Positions 1-9,181 of a stretch of 64,000 nucleotides of DNA are shown one piece after another (within the stretch, counting starts at the first letter, position 1; each line of letters starts with the position of its first letter). Position numbers and translations under genes: made by a program. Location of the stretch: positions 25,470-89,469 of the forward strand of contig JAZLBO010000012.1 of assembly GCA_045613765.1 (NCBI GenBank), given 5' to 3'. The stretch comes from RGIG4097 sp045613765. Lineage in GTDB: Bacteria > Bacillota > Clostridia > Christensenellales > CAG-917. Below the pieces are notes generated by a model that was given only the letters and a program-made list of their open reading frames with translations, searched no databases and was not told where the DNA came from.

Positions 1-2
1 AA

Positions 3-308
3 ATTGCAAGGGGTGGGGCAAATAGAAGTTTCGGCATCGAAGTTGCATCACTTGCAGGTGTGTTGAAACCTGTTGTTGAACAAGCAAGACGAATTATGCA
101 ATCTCTTGAAGAAGATGCAAAAAATCGCGACACCAATTCAGTTATGCTTTCTTCAATGAAGAAAACAAAGACAGAACAAGTAAGTTTGTTTGATGCACCC
201 GTGTCAAAGATAGAAGAAGAAATCAAAGCACTCAACATTGACACGCTTTCGCCTTTGCAAGCATTTACAATTCTTGCAGACTTGCATAGCAGACTCAACG
301 AAAAATAG
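3..308 (+). CDS. mutS: DNA mismatch repair protein MutS, C-terminal end (partial)
   Basis: The reading frame is open from the left edge, so only the last ~100 residues are present. The first visible residues (I-A-R-G-G-A-N-R-S-F-G-I-E-V-A) match the end of the MutS ATPase domain, where the helix after the H-loop reads GGA-x-x-S-[FY]-GI. Next come a charged linker, a QVSLF pentapeptide (bases 177-191) fitting the beta-clamp-binding consensus QxxLF, and the small C-terminal helical dimerisation region (LSPLQAFTILADLHSRL). MutS recognises mismatched DNA and recruits MutL, whose gene follows 27 bases downstream. Identity is secure from motif and context; most of the protein lies outside the window. 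Confidence 0.93.
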   Translation: MARGGANRSFGIEVASLAGVLKPVVEQARRIMQSLEEDAKNRDTNSVMLSSMKKTKTEQVSLFDAPVSKIEEEIKALNIDTLSPLQAFTILADLHSRLNEK

Positions 309-335
309 CATTTTTCACATACGAAAAGGATTATT

Positions 336-2240
336 ATGGCAAAAATCAATCTATTAGATCCAAGTGTATTCAATATGATCGCAGCAGGCGAAGTGGTTGA
401 AAGACCGGCGTCTGTTGTCAAGGAACTTGTTGAAAACTCAATTGATGCAGGAGCAACTGAAATTGATATCACCATAACAGATGGTGGACTCAAGCGTATT
501 CAGGTCAGTGACAATGGCATTGGCATTGAAAAAGACGATATGCGCAGTGCTTTCTTGCCTCATGCCACATCAAAACTCTTGCATATTAGAGATCTTGAAA
601 CATTGTCTTCTCTCGGTTTTAGAGGGGAGGCTCTTGCAAGCATTGCATCAGTGTCTGAAGTGACACTCGTGTCAAAGTCTTCAAAAGATGACGTTGCATC
701 ATACATATACCTTGTTGGTGGCAAGGTGATGGAAGAAAGGATCGATTCGAGAGCAAAGGGCACATCAATTACAGTTGAAAACTTGTTCTTCAATACACCT
801 GCGCGCTTGAAGTTTATGAAGGCATCATCTGCCGAACAAAGAGCAATCGTTTCAACCGTTGAAAAGATTGTCTTTGCCAATCCAAACATTTCAATCACAA
901 TCTCTGACGAAAAAGGATTGGTGTTTGAACACCAAAGTGGCGATCTAAAAGATGCAATCTGTTCAGTATGGGGTGGAGAAATGTTCTCCAATATGATCCC
1001 CGTCAAGTTTGACAAGGCTGGAATATCTGTTTCTGGCTACATTTCAAATGTGGAATTTTCAAAGCCTACAAGATCTTGGCAAGCATACGTTGTCAATGGT
1101 AGAGCCGTAGAAAATAAAGATTTGAGCCTTGCAGTTGACAAAGCATACGAAGGCAAACTTGTCAAACACAATTATCCTTATTGCGTATTGGAAATTGTTT
1201 TGCCTTTCAACGAAGTTGACATCAACGTGCACCCAAGAAAAACTGAAGTTCGTTTTAGAAACAAGAGTTCTGTTTTCAGTGCAGTTTATTATGCAATCAA
1301 CAAGGCAATAGATAGTGCAAACCCCATCTCATCAACCTCATTTTTGGCAGAAAAAGAGAATTTGTCTTATGGGGAAATAATGTCGGGTCAACCTTACAAC
1401 TCTGCTGCCGACTTTGGTTATCGTGTCACAAAACCCACTGTACCAACAACAAATTCAAGTGCAAATCTCAACAATAAGCCTACGTTTGAGCCTATGTCAT
1501 TGAAGGATTTGCAACGCAGAGATGAAGAAAAGTTCCAACTTGCATACAAGGCACTTCAAGAAAAAGAGCCCATTATTGGCGAGTGCGATAATCAACTTGC
1601 AATGCAATGTGGATTCATTAGCAAAGAAACTGCACAAAAGATCCTTTTGACAGATGATAATTTCTTTGACGGCAAGATCGTGGGTCAAATTTTTGACACA
1701 TATCTTATTGTGGAACGTGACGGAATTGTCTATATAATCGACCAACACGCAGCCCACGAGCGTATTTTGTACAACAAACTTACATCAAGACTTACTGCAA
1801 AGTATATTCAACCGTTGCTTATACCTTACAAATTCAAACTTTCTCAAGATGAGGCAGAATATTTTGAAAAAATGATGCCCGTGCTCAACAATATGGGTTT
1901 TGATCTTGACAAAAAGTTTGACAATTATTTTATATATGCAGTGCCAGATGTTGTGCAAGACATGGATTTCAACAAATTCCTTGGCGAACTTTTCAAAAAT
2001 ATGCTCACAGACAAGGAAATCACGCTCCTTGACATAGTCAAGGAAAAGATATGCCAAATTGCTTGCAAGAGTGCAATCAAGGGTGGAGATAGTTTGAACC
2101 CCGGTCAAATTTACGACACAGTCAAGTCTTTCCTTGATGAAGATGGCAAATTGCCAGACAAATGTCCTCACGGCCGTCCTGCAGTTGTTCAACTCACCAA
2201 AAATGAAGTTGAAAAGATGTTCAAACGTATCGTAAGGTGA
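336..2240 (+). CDS. mutL: DNA mismatch repair protein MutL
   Basis: MutL couples mismatch recognition by MutS to strand incision. The N-terminal GHKL ATPase motifs are clear: ELVENSIDAGAT (~res 28-39), DNGIGI (~60) and GFRGEAL (~95). A variable linker (~330-440) leads to the C-terminal dimerisation/endonuclease domain with DQHAAHE (~469-475), ACKSAIKGG (~580) and CPHGRP (~613). At 634 aa it has the normal length. One deviation: the consensus DQHA(x)2E(x)4E ends with Asn instead of the last Glu (DQHAAHERILYN); the first Asp, His and Glu are kept, so nicking activity is still expected. The start has AAGGA upstream. miaA follows 4 bases after the stop, the usual mutS-mutL-miaA order. Confidence 0.97.
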   Translation: MAKINLLDPSVFNMIAAGEVVERPASVVKELVENSIDAGATEIDITITDGGLKRIQVSDNGIGIEKDDMRSAFLPHATSKLLHIRDLETLSSLGFRGEALASIASVSEVTLVSKSSKDDVASYIYLVGGKVMEERIDSRAKGTSITVENLFFNTPARLKFMKASSAEQRAIVSTVEKIVFANPNISITISDEKGLVFEHQSGDLKDAICSVWGGEMFSNMIPVKFDKAGISVSGYISNVEFSKPTRSWQAYVVNGRAVENKDLSLAVDKAYEGKLVKHNYPYCVLEIVLPFNEVDINVHPRKTEVRFRNKSSVFSAVYYAINKAIDSANPISSTSFLAEKENLSYGEIMSGQPYNSAADFGYRVTKPTVPTTNSSANLNNKPTFEPMSLKDLQRRDEEKFQLAYKALQEKEPIIGECDNQLAMQCGFISKETAQKILLTDDNFFDGKIVGQIFDTYLIVERDGIVYIIDQHAAHERILYNKLTSRLTAKYIQPLLIPYKFKLSQDEAEYFEKMMPVLNNMGFDLDKKFDNYFIYAVPDVVQDMDFNKFLGELFKNMLTDKEITLLDIVKEKICQIACKSAIKGGDSLNPGQIYDTVKSFLDEDGKLPDKCPHGRPAVVQLTKNEVEKMFKRIVR

Positions 2241-2244
2241 CATC

Positions 2245-3192
2245 GTGGACAAGACTTTCGCACGCGAACCAATATATATAGTTGGGCCTACAGGCTCAGG
2301 GAAGTCTGCACTTGCAATGAAACTTGCAAGGCTTCTTGATGGTGTCATTATATCTGCAGATAGTATGCAGATCTACAAAACACTTGATATTGGCACTGCA
2401 AAAGAAAGCATTGACAATAGGCAAGAGATACACCACGAGATGATAGATATCGTGCCTGTTGACAGCGAGTTTTCTGTTGCTGAATATTCTTTGCAAGCTC
2501 GCAAACACATAAATACTGCGTTAGATAATGGAAAAACACCAATTATAGTTGGTGGAACAGGTTTGTATTTTGAATCTTTGTTTTATCCAATGAGTTTTGG
2601 AAATACCAATAAAAATGAAAAAGTAAGAGCCGAACTTGAAGACGAACTCAATGAAAAAGGCGCAGAGTATATGCACAAGCGTCTTGAAGAGATTGACAAG
2701 GAAACTGCAGACAAACTTCACGTAAATGATACACGACGTGTGATTCGTGCATTGGAAATTGCAATTTGTGGTGGAAAAACCAAGACGGAGATGCAAGACC
2801 AACGAGAAACGCCTGATGTTATTGTTGTTGGGCTCAACACAGATCGTGCTGAATTGTACAAAAGAATTGACCAACGTGTTGAAATAATGTTTGAACAAGG
2901 CTTGGTTGATGAAGTTTATTCAGTTGGCAGTTTTGATTATCAGTCAATGAAGGCCATTGGTTACAAGGAATTTGCAGATGCAATTCCAGCCAAGATTGAT
3001 GGAAAGTTTGTTTTGAACAAAGATGACGAAGATCGTGTCAAGGCGCTTATTCAAAAGAATTCAAGAAATTATGCCAAAAGACAGTTGACTTGGTTTAGAC
3101 GATACAACTTTGTCAAATGGTTTGATTTGTACAATACAGATGAAGCCGTCCAATATGTTCTTGAACAACTGAAAGCAAGAAAAACCAAGTAA
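2245..3192 (+). CDS. miaA: tRNA dimethylallyltransferase MiaA
   Basis: Transfers dimethylallyl from DMAPP to the N6 of A37 in tRNAs reading UNN codons. The N-terminus has the P-loop GPTGSGKSALA (~res 10-20), then ISADSMQIYKTLDIGTAK, the HEMIDI segment (usually HHLID), the GGTGLY motif (~102) and the C-terminal tRNA-binding helix region ending KRQLTWFRR. Length of 315 aa is typical. The start is GTG, chosen because the P-loop falls at the expected distance from it. It lies 4 bases after mutL, so it is translationally linked. MiaA uses the isoprenoid made by the IspG/Dxr pathway also encoded in this window. Confidence 0.96.
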   Translation: MDKTFAREPIYIVGPTGSGKSALAMKLARLLDGVIISADSMQIYKTLDIGTAKESIDNRQEIHHEMIDIVPVDSEFSVAEYSLQARKHINTALDNGKTPIIVGGTGLYFESLFYPMSFGNTNKNEKVRAELEDELNEKGAEYMHKRLEEIDKETADKLHVNDTRRVIRALEIAICGGKTKTEMQDQRETPDVIVVGLNTDRAELYKRIDQRVEIMFEQGLVDEVYSVGSFDYQSMKAIGYKEFADAIPAKIDGKFVLNKDDEDRVKALIQKNSRNYAKRQLTWFRRYNFVKWFDLYNTDEAVQYVLEQLKARKTK

Positions 3193-3275
3193 AAGTGGTA
3201 AACTACTACAAAAATCATCAATTTATATAATACTTTGACTAAAAATAGCAAAAAATCAAGATTTAAGGTGAAATA

Positions 3276-4523
3276 ATGAGTTTTACAAAGATGCAAGCAC
3301 GTGCTTTTGTGCGCGAGTGTGAATCAGAACTTAAAGAGCAATTTGATCGTGTAGATGACATTGCACTCCACAATCAAGAAAAAGTTTTGAAGGCTTTTTC
3401 AGAATTTGGCATACAAGCACGTCATATGTTTGGCACAACAGGATATGGATATGATGATATAGGCAGAGACACCTTGGGGCAAGTGTTTGCACGTGTTTTG
3501 GGTGCAGAAACTGCCCTTGTTTCCCCCCATATAGTTTCCGGCACGCACGCACTCACGCTCATGCTGTTTGGTGTTTTGCGTCCCGGTGACAAACTCTTGG
3601 CAGTTTCTGGCAAGCCTTATGACACTCTTTGTGACGTAATTTCAGGCAAAGACAAAGGATCTTTGGCAGATTATGGTGTCGAATTTGAAATCGTTGACTT
3701 GAAGACGGAAAACAAACAACCGGTTTTTGATTGCGAAGAAATTGAAAAACGCCTAAAAGCCGAAAAAATCAAGGCAGTTTTCTTGGCAAGAAGCCGTGGA
3801 TATTGTTGGCGCAGTGCTATAAATTGTGATCAAGTTGCAGAACTTGTCAAAATGGTCAAGAAAATCAGCCCCGAAACTTTGGTTATCGTTGACAACTGTT
3901 ATGGCGAATTTGTTGAAAAAATTGAACCAAATGACGTTGGTGCAGATCTTGTTGCAGGATCACTCATCAAGAATATGGGTGGAGGCATCGTCCCCACAGG
4001 TGGCTATGTCGCAGGCAAAGAAAAATGGGTTGAACAAGTCGCATATCGCTTGACATCGCCTTCAATTGGTGCTGAAGTTGGCTCATTTATCGGTGGATAT
4101 TTGCAATATTTTGAAGGTTTGTTTCTTGCACCATCAGTTGTAAAAAATGCCCTTAGATGCGCACTTTTGTTTGCAAAAGCCTATTCAAAACTTGGTTTCG
4201 ACACACTTCCTGACGGTCAAACACCCCCTTATGATATCATCTGCAGTTTGAAACTTAATTCTGCAGAAAAACTCATTGATTTTTGTGGTGCAATTCAAGA
4301 GATTTCACCCATTGATAGCAATGTTGTGCCTATGCCTTGGGCAATGCCCGGATATCAAGACGAAGTCATTATGGCTGCAGGCGCATTTGTGCAAGGTGCA
4401 TCAATCGAACTTTCTGCTGATTCACCCATAAAAGCCCCTTACATTGCTTATATTCAAGGCGCTTTGACCTATGAACATGCAATTTTGGCTGTTGAACACA
4501 CCCTTGTACGTACTGTAAAATAG
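3276..4523 (+). CDS. Methionine gamma-lyase family PLP enzyme (YnbB / aluminium-resistance family)
   Basis: Fold-type I PLP enzyme of the family often labelled 'methionine gamma-lyase family' or 'aluminium resistance protein' (YnbB in Bacillus). It keeps the family N-terminus (HNQEKVLKAF...HMFGTTGYGYDDIGRDTLGQ), a substrate loop (HIVSGTHALTLMLFG), and the PLP-lysine segment LVAGSLIKNMGGGIVPTGGY in which the Lys of S-L-I-K-N should form the Schiff base (~res 234). Length 415 aa is normal. An AAGGTGA ribosome site precedes the ATG. In Bacillus and Clostridia this gene often follows miaA/hfq, as here (no hfq is present in the 83-base gap). The true substrate of the family is unsettled, so no specific reaction is claimed. 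Confidence 0.85.
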   Translation: MSFTKMQARAFVRECESELKEQFDRVDDIALHNQEKVLKAFSEFGIQARHMFGTTGYGYDDIGRDTLGQVFARVLGAETALVSPHIVSGTHALTLMLFGVLRPGDKLLAVSGKPYDTLCDVISGKDKGSLADYGVEFEIVDLKTENKQPVFDCEEIEKRLKAEKIKAVFLARSRGYCWRSAINCDQVAELVKMVKKISPETLVIVDNCYGEFVEKIEPNDVGADLVAGSLIKNMGGGIVPTGGYVAGKEKWVEQVAYRLTSPSIGAEVGSFIGGYLQYFEGLFLAPSVVKNALRCALLFAKAYSKLGFDTLPDGQTPPYDIICSLKLNSAEKLIDFCGAIQEISPIDSNVVPMPWAMPGYQDEVIMAAGAFVQGASIELSADSPIKAPYIAYIQGALTYEHAILAVEHTLVRTVK

Positions 4524-4645
4524 CCAAAATTTCAATGATTTTCAATTTTACGCCCCAAAATTTTCAAAAAATCATCAATTCTTGACTTAATTTTGATTGA
4601 TTTCACTGATAAAATCCGGTCAAAAACCCTATATTTTAAGCCTAA

Positions 4646-4671
4646 AAAAGCCGAAAAAATCGGCTTTTTTT
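4646..4671 (+). terminator. Intrinsic terminator after the PLP lyase gene
   Basis: The inverted repeat AAAGCCGA-AAAAA-TCGGCTTT is followed by a T-run. It lies about 120 bases after the stop of the lyase gene and most simply ends the mutS-mutL-miaA-lyase transcript. Confidence 0.75.
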
Positions 4672-5417
4672 AATGCCTAAATCGCATTTTAACGTGGTTT
4701 TGATGATGAATAATATATCAACAATTAATTTGACTATTTTTATACATTATAATTATTTGATTTATATCGATTTTAAAGTCAATTTTGTGTAAATTGAACT
4801 CAAAAAATTTAGTTTTTTATTTCTTTAAACGGCATTTTATGGCAATTTTTGTGGTTCATTATTGGGATTAACTGATATTTTACGGTGTTTTTGACGTTAT
4901 TTTGATCGGTTATCTAACTTAAGTTTTGGCAAAATTGATTGGTTTTTACTGGTAAATTTTGCAGCTATATTTGTGGCATTTTTATTAGCAAAATTGTTGG
5001 AATTATATAAGGATTTTAAGTGGTAAAACAAGGTGTAAACTAAATGGCAATTTGATTGGCAAAATCCCACGTAAAAGATATGGGAAAATTAGGTATATAA
5101 ACCATAGAAAATTATATGGAAAACTGTATGAGTTTATATATGGTATTTAATGTAAATTGCGAAAAAATCATCACAAAACAAAGATTAAAATCAATGCAAG
5201 AAATAAAACCAAAAATATAAAAAATTGCAAAAATCAATTTATAATGAATCTTACTACGGCAAAATTGCAAAAAATAATATTTTTCAAAAATGCTCTAAAA
5301 ATGCCATTTTTCGCCCCTTTCTATGCGTAAAACCTGTATTTTACGAATAGTTTGAAATGGATTTATGTTCTATTGTTTGCAGGAAAAAATGGCTTTGAAA
5401 CTGTTTTATAAAACAAA
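4672..5417. other. AT-rich gene-free stretch
   Basis: About 750 bases with very high A+T, no ORF above noise, no tRNA or recognisable RNA family, and no inverted repeats strong enough to call. Short related words recur (ggcaattt, ggcaaaattg, ggcattttt), in the style of simple-sequence drift. It separates the rightward mismatch-repair operon from the leftward ribosome operon, so two transcription units converge here. It could be decayed coding DNA, but I cannot read a protein out of it. Confidence 0.5.
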
Positions 5418-5445
5418 AAGCAACTTGCCTTCTGTCAAGTTGCTT
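5418..5445 (-). terminator. Intrinsic terminator of the leftward nfo/ribF operon
   Basis: A 10-bp stem AAGCAACTTG / CAAGTTGCTT with an 8-base loop. On the minus strand it is followed by TTTTGTTTT. It sits 84 bases past the nfo stop and should end the long minus-strand operon. Confidence 0.85.
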
Positions 5446-5528
5446 GCTTTGATACTTGTATTCATTAGAATTTGTTTTTGTTTGTTTTACTTTATTGTCA
5501 AACGAATACGTGTGTATATTTGATCAAA

Positions 5529-6404
5529 TTATTTGTTGATTACTCTGCTTTGCCATATCTTCTTCATTGTGACTGCATCATCACTTTGTGTGCCTGCAGA
5601 TTCACTTAAGATATGAGGTGTAAGTCCGTTTTTGACAATAACTTCTGCAAATGCGTCAAATTCTGGACCATAAACGTTGTCTTCAAAGGTCAAATGCTTG
5701 ATTTCTCCCTTAGGGCCATATTGGATTTTGCTGAAATGCACGTGCATGTTCCTTGTCTTCACTTCCCCAAGTCCATCAAACATTTTGTCAACTATGCATT
5801 GGAAATCGTCTTGATTTTTGAGATTGCCACCATAAAGCGCATTGACGTGTCCAAAATCTATGCAAGGATAAACATTTTCTCCAAGTTTGCAAAGGTCAAT
5901 GACTTCTTCTACCGTGCCGATCTGTGCAGATTTGCCCATGGTTTCTGGGCAAACAAGCATATCATCAAGTCCTTGAGCCTTGATTTCATCAAGGGCTCGT
6001 GCAAACGCATCTTTTGCCCTTGCATAAGCCTCGTTTCTTGGCTTGCCACCTTCAGAACCTGTGTGAAATACACATCTATTGCCTTTGAGTGCACGTAGTG
6101 CCCTAAGTGATGCAACAAGATAACCTATTGAATTGTCAACTTTTTCAGGTTCTACTGATGCAAGTGAGATAAAATAAGGTGCATGTACACTTATTTCAAT
6201 GTTATGTTTTGATGCCTCGTCTCCAATTTTGCTTGCAGTTGCCTCTGTAAGACGGACGCCTTTGCCAAAGGAATATTCAAAGAGTTCAAGCCCAAGATTT
6301 GCCACCCATTTGGGCATATCTATTGTTGCAGAAAACTCCTCCAAAAATTTTTCAGAGTGTCCAGATGGTCCAAAAAGTGGTGTGTTGTTGCTTTCGTATT
6401 TCAT
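5529..6404 (-). CDS. nfo: Endonuclease IV-type AP endonuclease (TIM-barrel)
   Basis: Nfo cleaves DNA 5' to abasic sites using a trinuclear zinc centre in a TIM barrel. The ordered metal-ligand motifs are visible: SVHAPYF (~res 75), CVFHTG (~112), VCPETMG (~152), CIDFGHVNAL (~187), MHVHFSK (~222) and LSESAG (~270). Length (291 aa) fits endonuclease IV (about 280). It is the last gene of the leftward block, 28 bases after ribF. A less specific sugar-phosphate isomerase/epimerase-like function cannot be excluded, but the full His/Glu/Asp set and the G-P-[SA]-G start (FGPSGHSE) favour a real Nfo. Confidence 0.85.
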   Translation of the reverse strand: MKYESNNTPLFGPSGHSEKFLEEFSATIDMPKWVANLGLELFEYSFGKGVRLTEATASKIGDEASKHNIEISVHAPYFISLASVEPEKVDNSIGYLVASLRALRALKGNRCVFHTGSEGGKPRNEAYARAKDAFARALDEIKAQGLDDMLVCPETMGKSAQIGTVEEVIDLCKLGENVYPCIDFGHVNALYGGNLKNQDDFQCIVDKMFDGLGEVKTRNMHVHFSKIQYGPKGEIKHLTFEDNVYGPEFDAFAEVIVKNGLTPHILSESAGTQSDDAVTMKKIWQSRVINK

Positions 6405-6432
6405 AATTCACTTGGTTAGATATTCGTTTTTG

Positions 6433-7338
6433 TTAAATTGAGAAATATGTTCTTGTTTCTTTCTCGTCTTGTTTCATTTGATTGCAAAGTGCAGGCACTG
6501 ACGTAAATTTGACAATATCACGTATCTTTTTGAAGAACTCTACTTTTATGATTTTACCGTATATATCTTTGTTGAAGTCAAGGATATATGTTTCAATTGT
6601 CCTATTGAGTTCATTGAAGGTGGGTTTTGCACCAACATTGGTTATGCTAAGATATGATTTGCCATCAATATACACCTTTGTGATATATATTCCCGATGCA
6701 ATTTGTGTGCGATCTTCACTTTCTGCAACATTGGCAGTTGGAAAACCTATGATTGATCCACGGCTTCTGCCATGCACAACTTCCCCAATCATAAAATATG
6801 GTTGAGCAAGCAAAGTGTTTGCCACTTGCACATTGCCTTCTTCTATAAACTTTTTGATATGTCTTGTGGAAATTTTTTGTGAATTAACTTTTTCGAAAGG
6901 CAAAATTTTGACTTTGATACCTTTCTTATAAAGGTATTCCTTCAAAAATGCAACATTGCCTTCTGCATTTTTTCCAAAGGTGTAGTCCTTGCCTGCAACA
7001 ACCCCGACAATGTTGTACTGGTTTGTTATATTGTCAAGATATTCCAAGGGGCTTTGCTCTGCAAATTCCTTTGTAAAACGTTCTGCAATGATGTTGTCTA
7101 TGCCAATATTTTCAAAAATGCTCTTTCTTTCTTCAAATGTGTAGATTTGTTTGCTTTTGTTCAAAAGTGCATTGGGATCATTGGAAAAAGTACAAATTGC
7201 CGTTTCGCACTTCATACTCAAAGCCATTTTTTTAGTTTCGTTGACAAGAGCAAGATGACCGACGTGAACGCAGTCAAAAAAACCGAGAGCCAAAACTATT
7301 GGCTTGTTGTATTGCTCTTTATCACAAATAACGTTCAT
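6433..7338 (-). CDS. ribF: Bifunctional riboflavin kinase / FAD synthetase RibF
   Basis: Makes FMN and then FAD from riboflavin. The N-terminal nucleotidyltransferase domain begins with LALGFFDCVHVGHLALV (the HxGH motif; the consensus GxFDGVHxGH has Cys for Gly here), contains AGKDYTFGKNAEGN (~114-127) and RHIKKFIEEG (~160). The C-terminal flavokinase domain starts near residue 183 (IGEVVHGRSRGSIIGFPTANV) and includes the PTFNE motif (~238). Length 301 aa is normal. Its start lies one base from the truB stop, the conserved truB-ribF pair. Confidence 0.96.
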   Translation of the reverse strand: MNVICDKEQYNKPIVLALGFFDCVHVGHLALVNETKKMALSMKCETAICTFSNDPNALLNKSKQIYTFEERKSIFENIGIDNIIAERFTKEFAEQSPLEYLDNITNQYNIVGVVAGKDYTFGKNAEGNVAFLKEYLYKKGIKVKILPFEKVNSQKISTRHIKKFIEEGNVQVANTLLAQPYFMIGEVVHGRSRGSIIGFPTANVAESEDRTQIASGIYITKVYIDGKSYLSITNVGAKPTFNELNRTIETYILDFNKDIYGKIIKVEFFKKIRDIVKFTSVPALCNQMKQDEKETRTYFSI

Positions 7339-7339
7339 A

Positions 7340-8206
7340 TTATAACCTCAATGTGAGAACAAGTTTTCCACATTTATTTTCTGCTATGGCAACCACTTTT
7401 CCATCTATTGTTGCCACAAAAGTGTCATTTGGCATATTGTCAAATGGCAAAATTATGCCATTTAGCACTTGTTTTCTATATTCGATTGGGATTTCAAAGA
7501 AAGGCAAAAATGAAAGAGCCTGTTCCATAGGAATTAAATGAACAAAAGGATTTTGTTCAAATTCTTTGATATCCACAGAGTTTTCCAAATTGAACAAGCC
7601 ACTTTGGGTGCGTACAAGTGAATTCATATACGCATAAGTTCCAAGTGCTTTTGCAATATCTCTTGCGATTGCTCGGATATACGTGCCTGCACCACAAGTG
7701 ATTTCAAAACGGAAATGATTGTCTTCTCCGTCAATGAGTTTAATATCATAGATTGTCACAGATTTGGCAGGAAGATCCAATTCTATACCTTTGCGAGCAT
7801 ATTCGTATGCTCTTTTGCCGTCAACTGACTTGGCAGAATATATAGGGGGAATTTGGTCGATATTGCCAATAAGTGATGGCAAAACCCTCTGAATTTCCTC
7901 TTTTGTGACAACGTTGTTGTCACGAGCAACTTCTTCGCCCCAAGCATCAAGAGTGTCTGTTGTGCTTCCAAAGATAAATTCTGCAATATATGTCTTACGC
8001 TTTTCGCTTAACAAATTAAACAGTCTTGTTGCCTTGCCTATTGCCACAGGAAGAACACCTGTTGCCATAGGATCAAGAGTGCCCATGTGTCCAACTTTGT
8101 GCTTTTCACCAGTAATACGGCGCATTATTCCACGTACAACAACCACGGCATCACTTGATGTCATGTTTTGATGCTTGTTGATGTTGACAAAAGCGCAAAT
8201 ACTCAT
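7340..8206 (-). CDS. truB: tRNA pseudouridine(55) synthase TruB
   Basis: Isomerises U55 in the T-loop of tRNAs. The catalytic motif GHMGTLDPMATGVLPVAIG (Asp near res 44) and the later YSAKSVDGKRAYEYARKG and CGAGTYIRAIARDIA motifs are all present. Length 288 aa is usual. The start overlaps the upstream nrnA stop by 4 bases, indicating translational coupling within the infB-rbfA-nrnA-truB-ribF run. Confidence 0.97.
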   Translation of the reverse strand: MSICAFVNINKHQNMTSSDAVVVVRGIMRRITGEKHKVGHMGTLDPMATGVLPVAIGKATRLFNLLSEKRKTYIAEFIFGSTTDTLDAWGEEVARDNNVVTKEEIQRVLPSLIGNIDQIPPIYSAKSVDGKRAYEYARKGIELDLPAKSVTIYDIKLIDGEDNHFRFEITCGAGTYIRAIARDIAKALGTYAYMNSLVRTQSGLFNLENSVDIKEFEQNPFVHLIPMEQALSFLPFFEIPIEYRKQVLNGIILPFDNMPNDTFVATIDGKVVAIAENKCGKLVLTLRL

Positions 8207-9174
8207 AGTCTATCTCTTGCCACCTTCAAAAGTTTGTCAACGATATCTTCGTAGTAGCCGTTGAGTCTGCAACCTGATGCTTTGTCGTGTCCACCACCAC
8301 CAAATTCGCGTGCAATGTCGCTTGCATCAATGTTGTCTTTTGTGCGAATCATAATTTTGTATGATTTTGGGGACGCCTCGGATATTGCATAGGCAACTTT
8401 GACTGTGTCAATATCAATGACTTTGACGATTGTGCCAAGGGTGTCATTGAGTGATGTGCCTGTTTCTTTGAAATCGTTTTCAAGGAAGGTTATTATTGCA
8501 ATTTGGTTGTCTTCAAAAAATTTACACTTGGTTAGAACTCTATTTTCAAGCATAAATTTGTTTTTTGTCACCTTTTTGAAGACGTTGTAAATAACTTTGC
8601 CTGCATCAAAACCATATCCCATAAGTTCGCTTGCGATTGTGTGGGTTGATACAGTTACTGACGGAAATTGGAAACAACCGCTGTCAGTGATTATCCCTGC
8701 AAAAAGCAGTTCGGCAATATCTTTTGTCATAAGCCCCATGGCCTTCAAAAGACGATAAATGATTTCTGCGCAAGCAGAAACCTCAATATCAACAACGGAT
8801 ATATCAGCAAATTTCCTGTGAGTTTTGTGATGGTCAATGGCAATCTTCACTTTTGATGAAAGATATGATTTCATACCATTGCCCACTCTTTCCAAACTGT
8901 CACAGTCCACTGCTATTGACAAATCGTGAACCTTTTTTTCAGGAAGAGTCACAGTTTCTGCACCGTTTAATACACAGAGTGTATTAGGGACAGGATCAAC
9001 TGAATATACGTCAACGTTTTTACCAAGGCTCAAAAGTGCAAGACGAAGTGCAAGAGCGCAAGACAAAGTGTCACAATCTGGATTTACGTGTGTGTAAATT
9101 GACACAGATTGTGCCTTTGCAATTTCTCTTTCAATGAGATTAAACTTCTCTTGTTCCTTTTGAATCATTGGCAA
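8203..9174 (-). CDS. nrnA: DHH phosphoesterase, NrnA-type (nanoRNase / pAp phosphatase)
   Basis: The DHH/DHHA1 family member usually found between rbfA and truB in Bacillota. It degrades 2-5-nt RNAs and dephosphorylates pAp. Motifs: HVNPDCDTLSCALAL (motif I, with Cys in place of the usual Gly in PDGD), AVDCDS (~89), the DHH signature AIDHHKTH (~110), a TDSGCF segment (~163), and the DHHA1 C-terminal GGGGHDKASGCRL (~295). All metal-binding Asp/His are kept. Length 323 aa is typical. This is the first of three DHH enzymes in the window. Confidence 0.92.
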   Translation of the reverse strand: MPMIQKEQEKFNLIEREIAKAQSVSIYTHVNPDCDTLSCALALRLALLSLGKNVDVYSVDPVPNTLCVLNGAETVTLPEKKVHDLSIAVDCDSLERVGNGMKSYLSSKVKIAIDHHKTHRKFADISVVDIEVSACAEIIYRLLKAMGLMTKDIAELLFAGIITDSGCFQFPSVTVSTHTIASELMGYGFDAGKVIYNVFKKVTKNKFMLENRVLTKCKFFEDNQIAIITFLENDFKETGTSLNDTLGTIVKVIDIDTVKVAYAISEASPKSYKIMIRTKDNIDASDIAREFGGGGHDKASGCRLNGYYEDIVDKLLKVARDRL

Positions 9175-9181
9175 ATATAAT

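Noticed and set aside
3193..3275. Possible riboswitch or hfq gene upstream of the PLP lyase
   Set aside because: Only 83 AT-rich bases with no strong stem and no reading frame; too short for a known SAM riboswitch.
4580..4671. Possible small RNA gene (TTGACT with a distant GATAAAAT, then the terminator hairpin)
   Set aside because: The spacing between boxes is 19 or more bases and the -10 match is poor; the hairpin is better explained as the terminator of the upstream gene.
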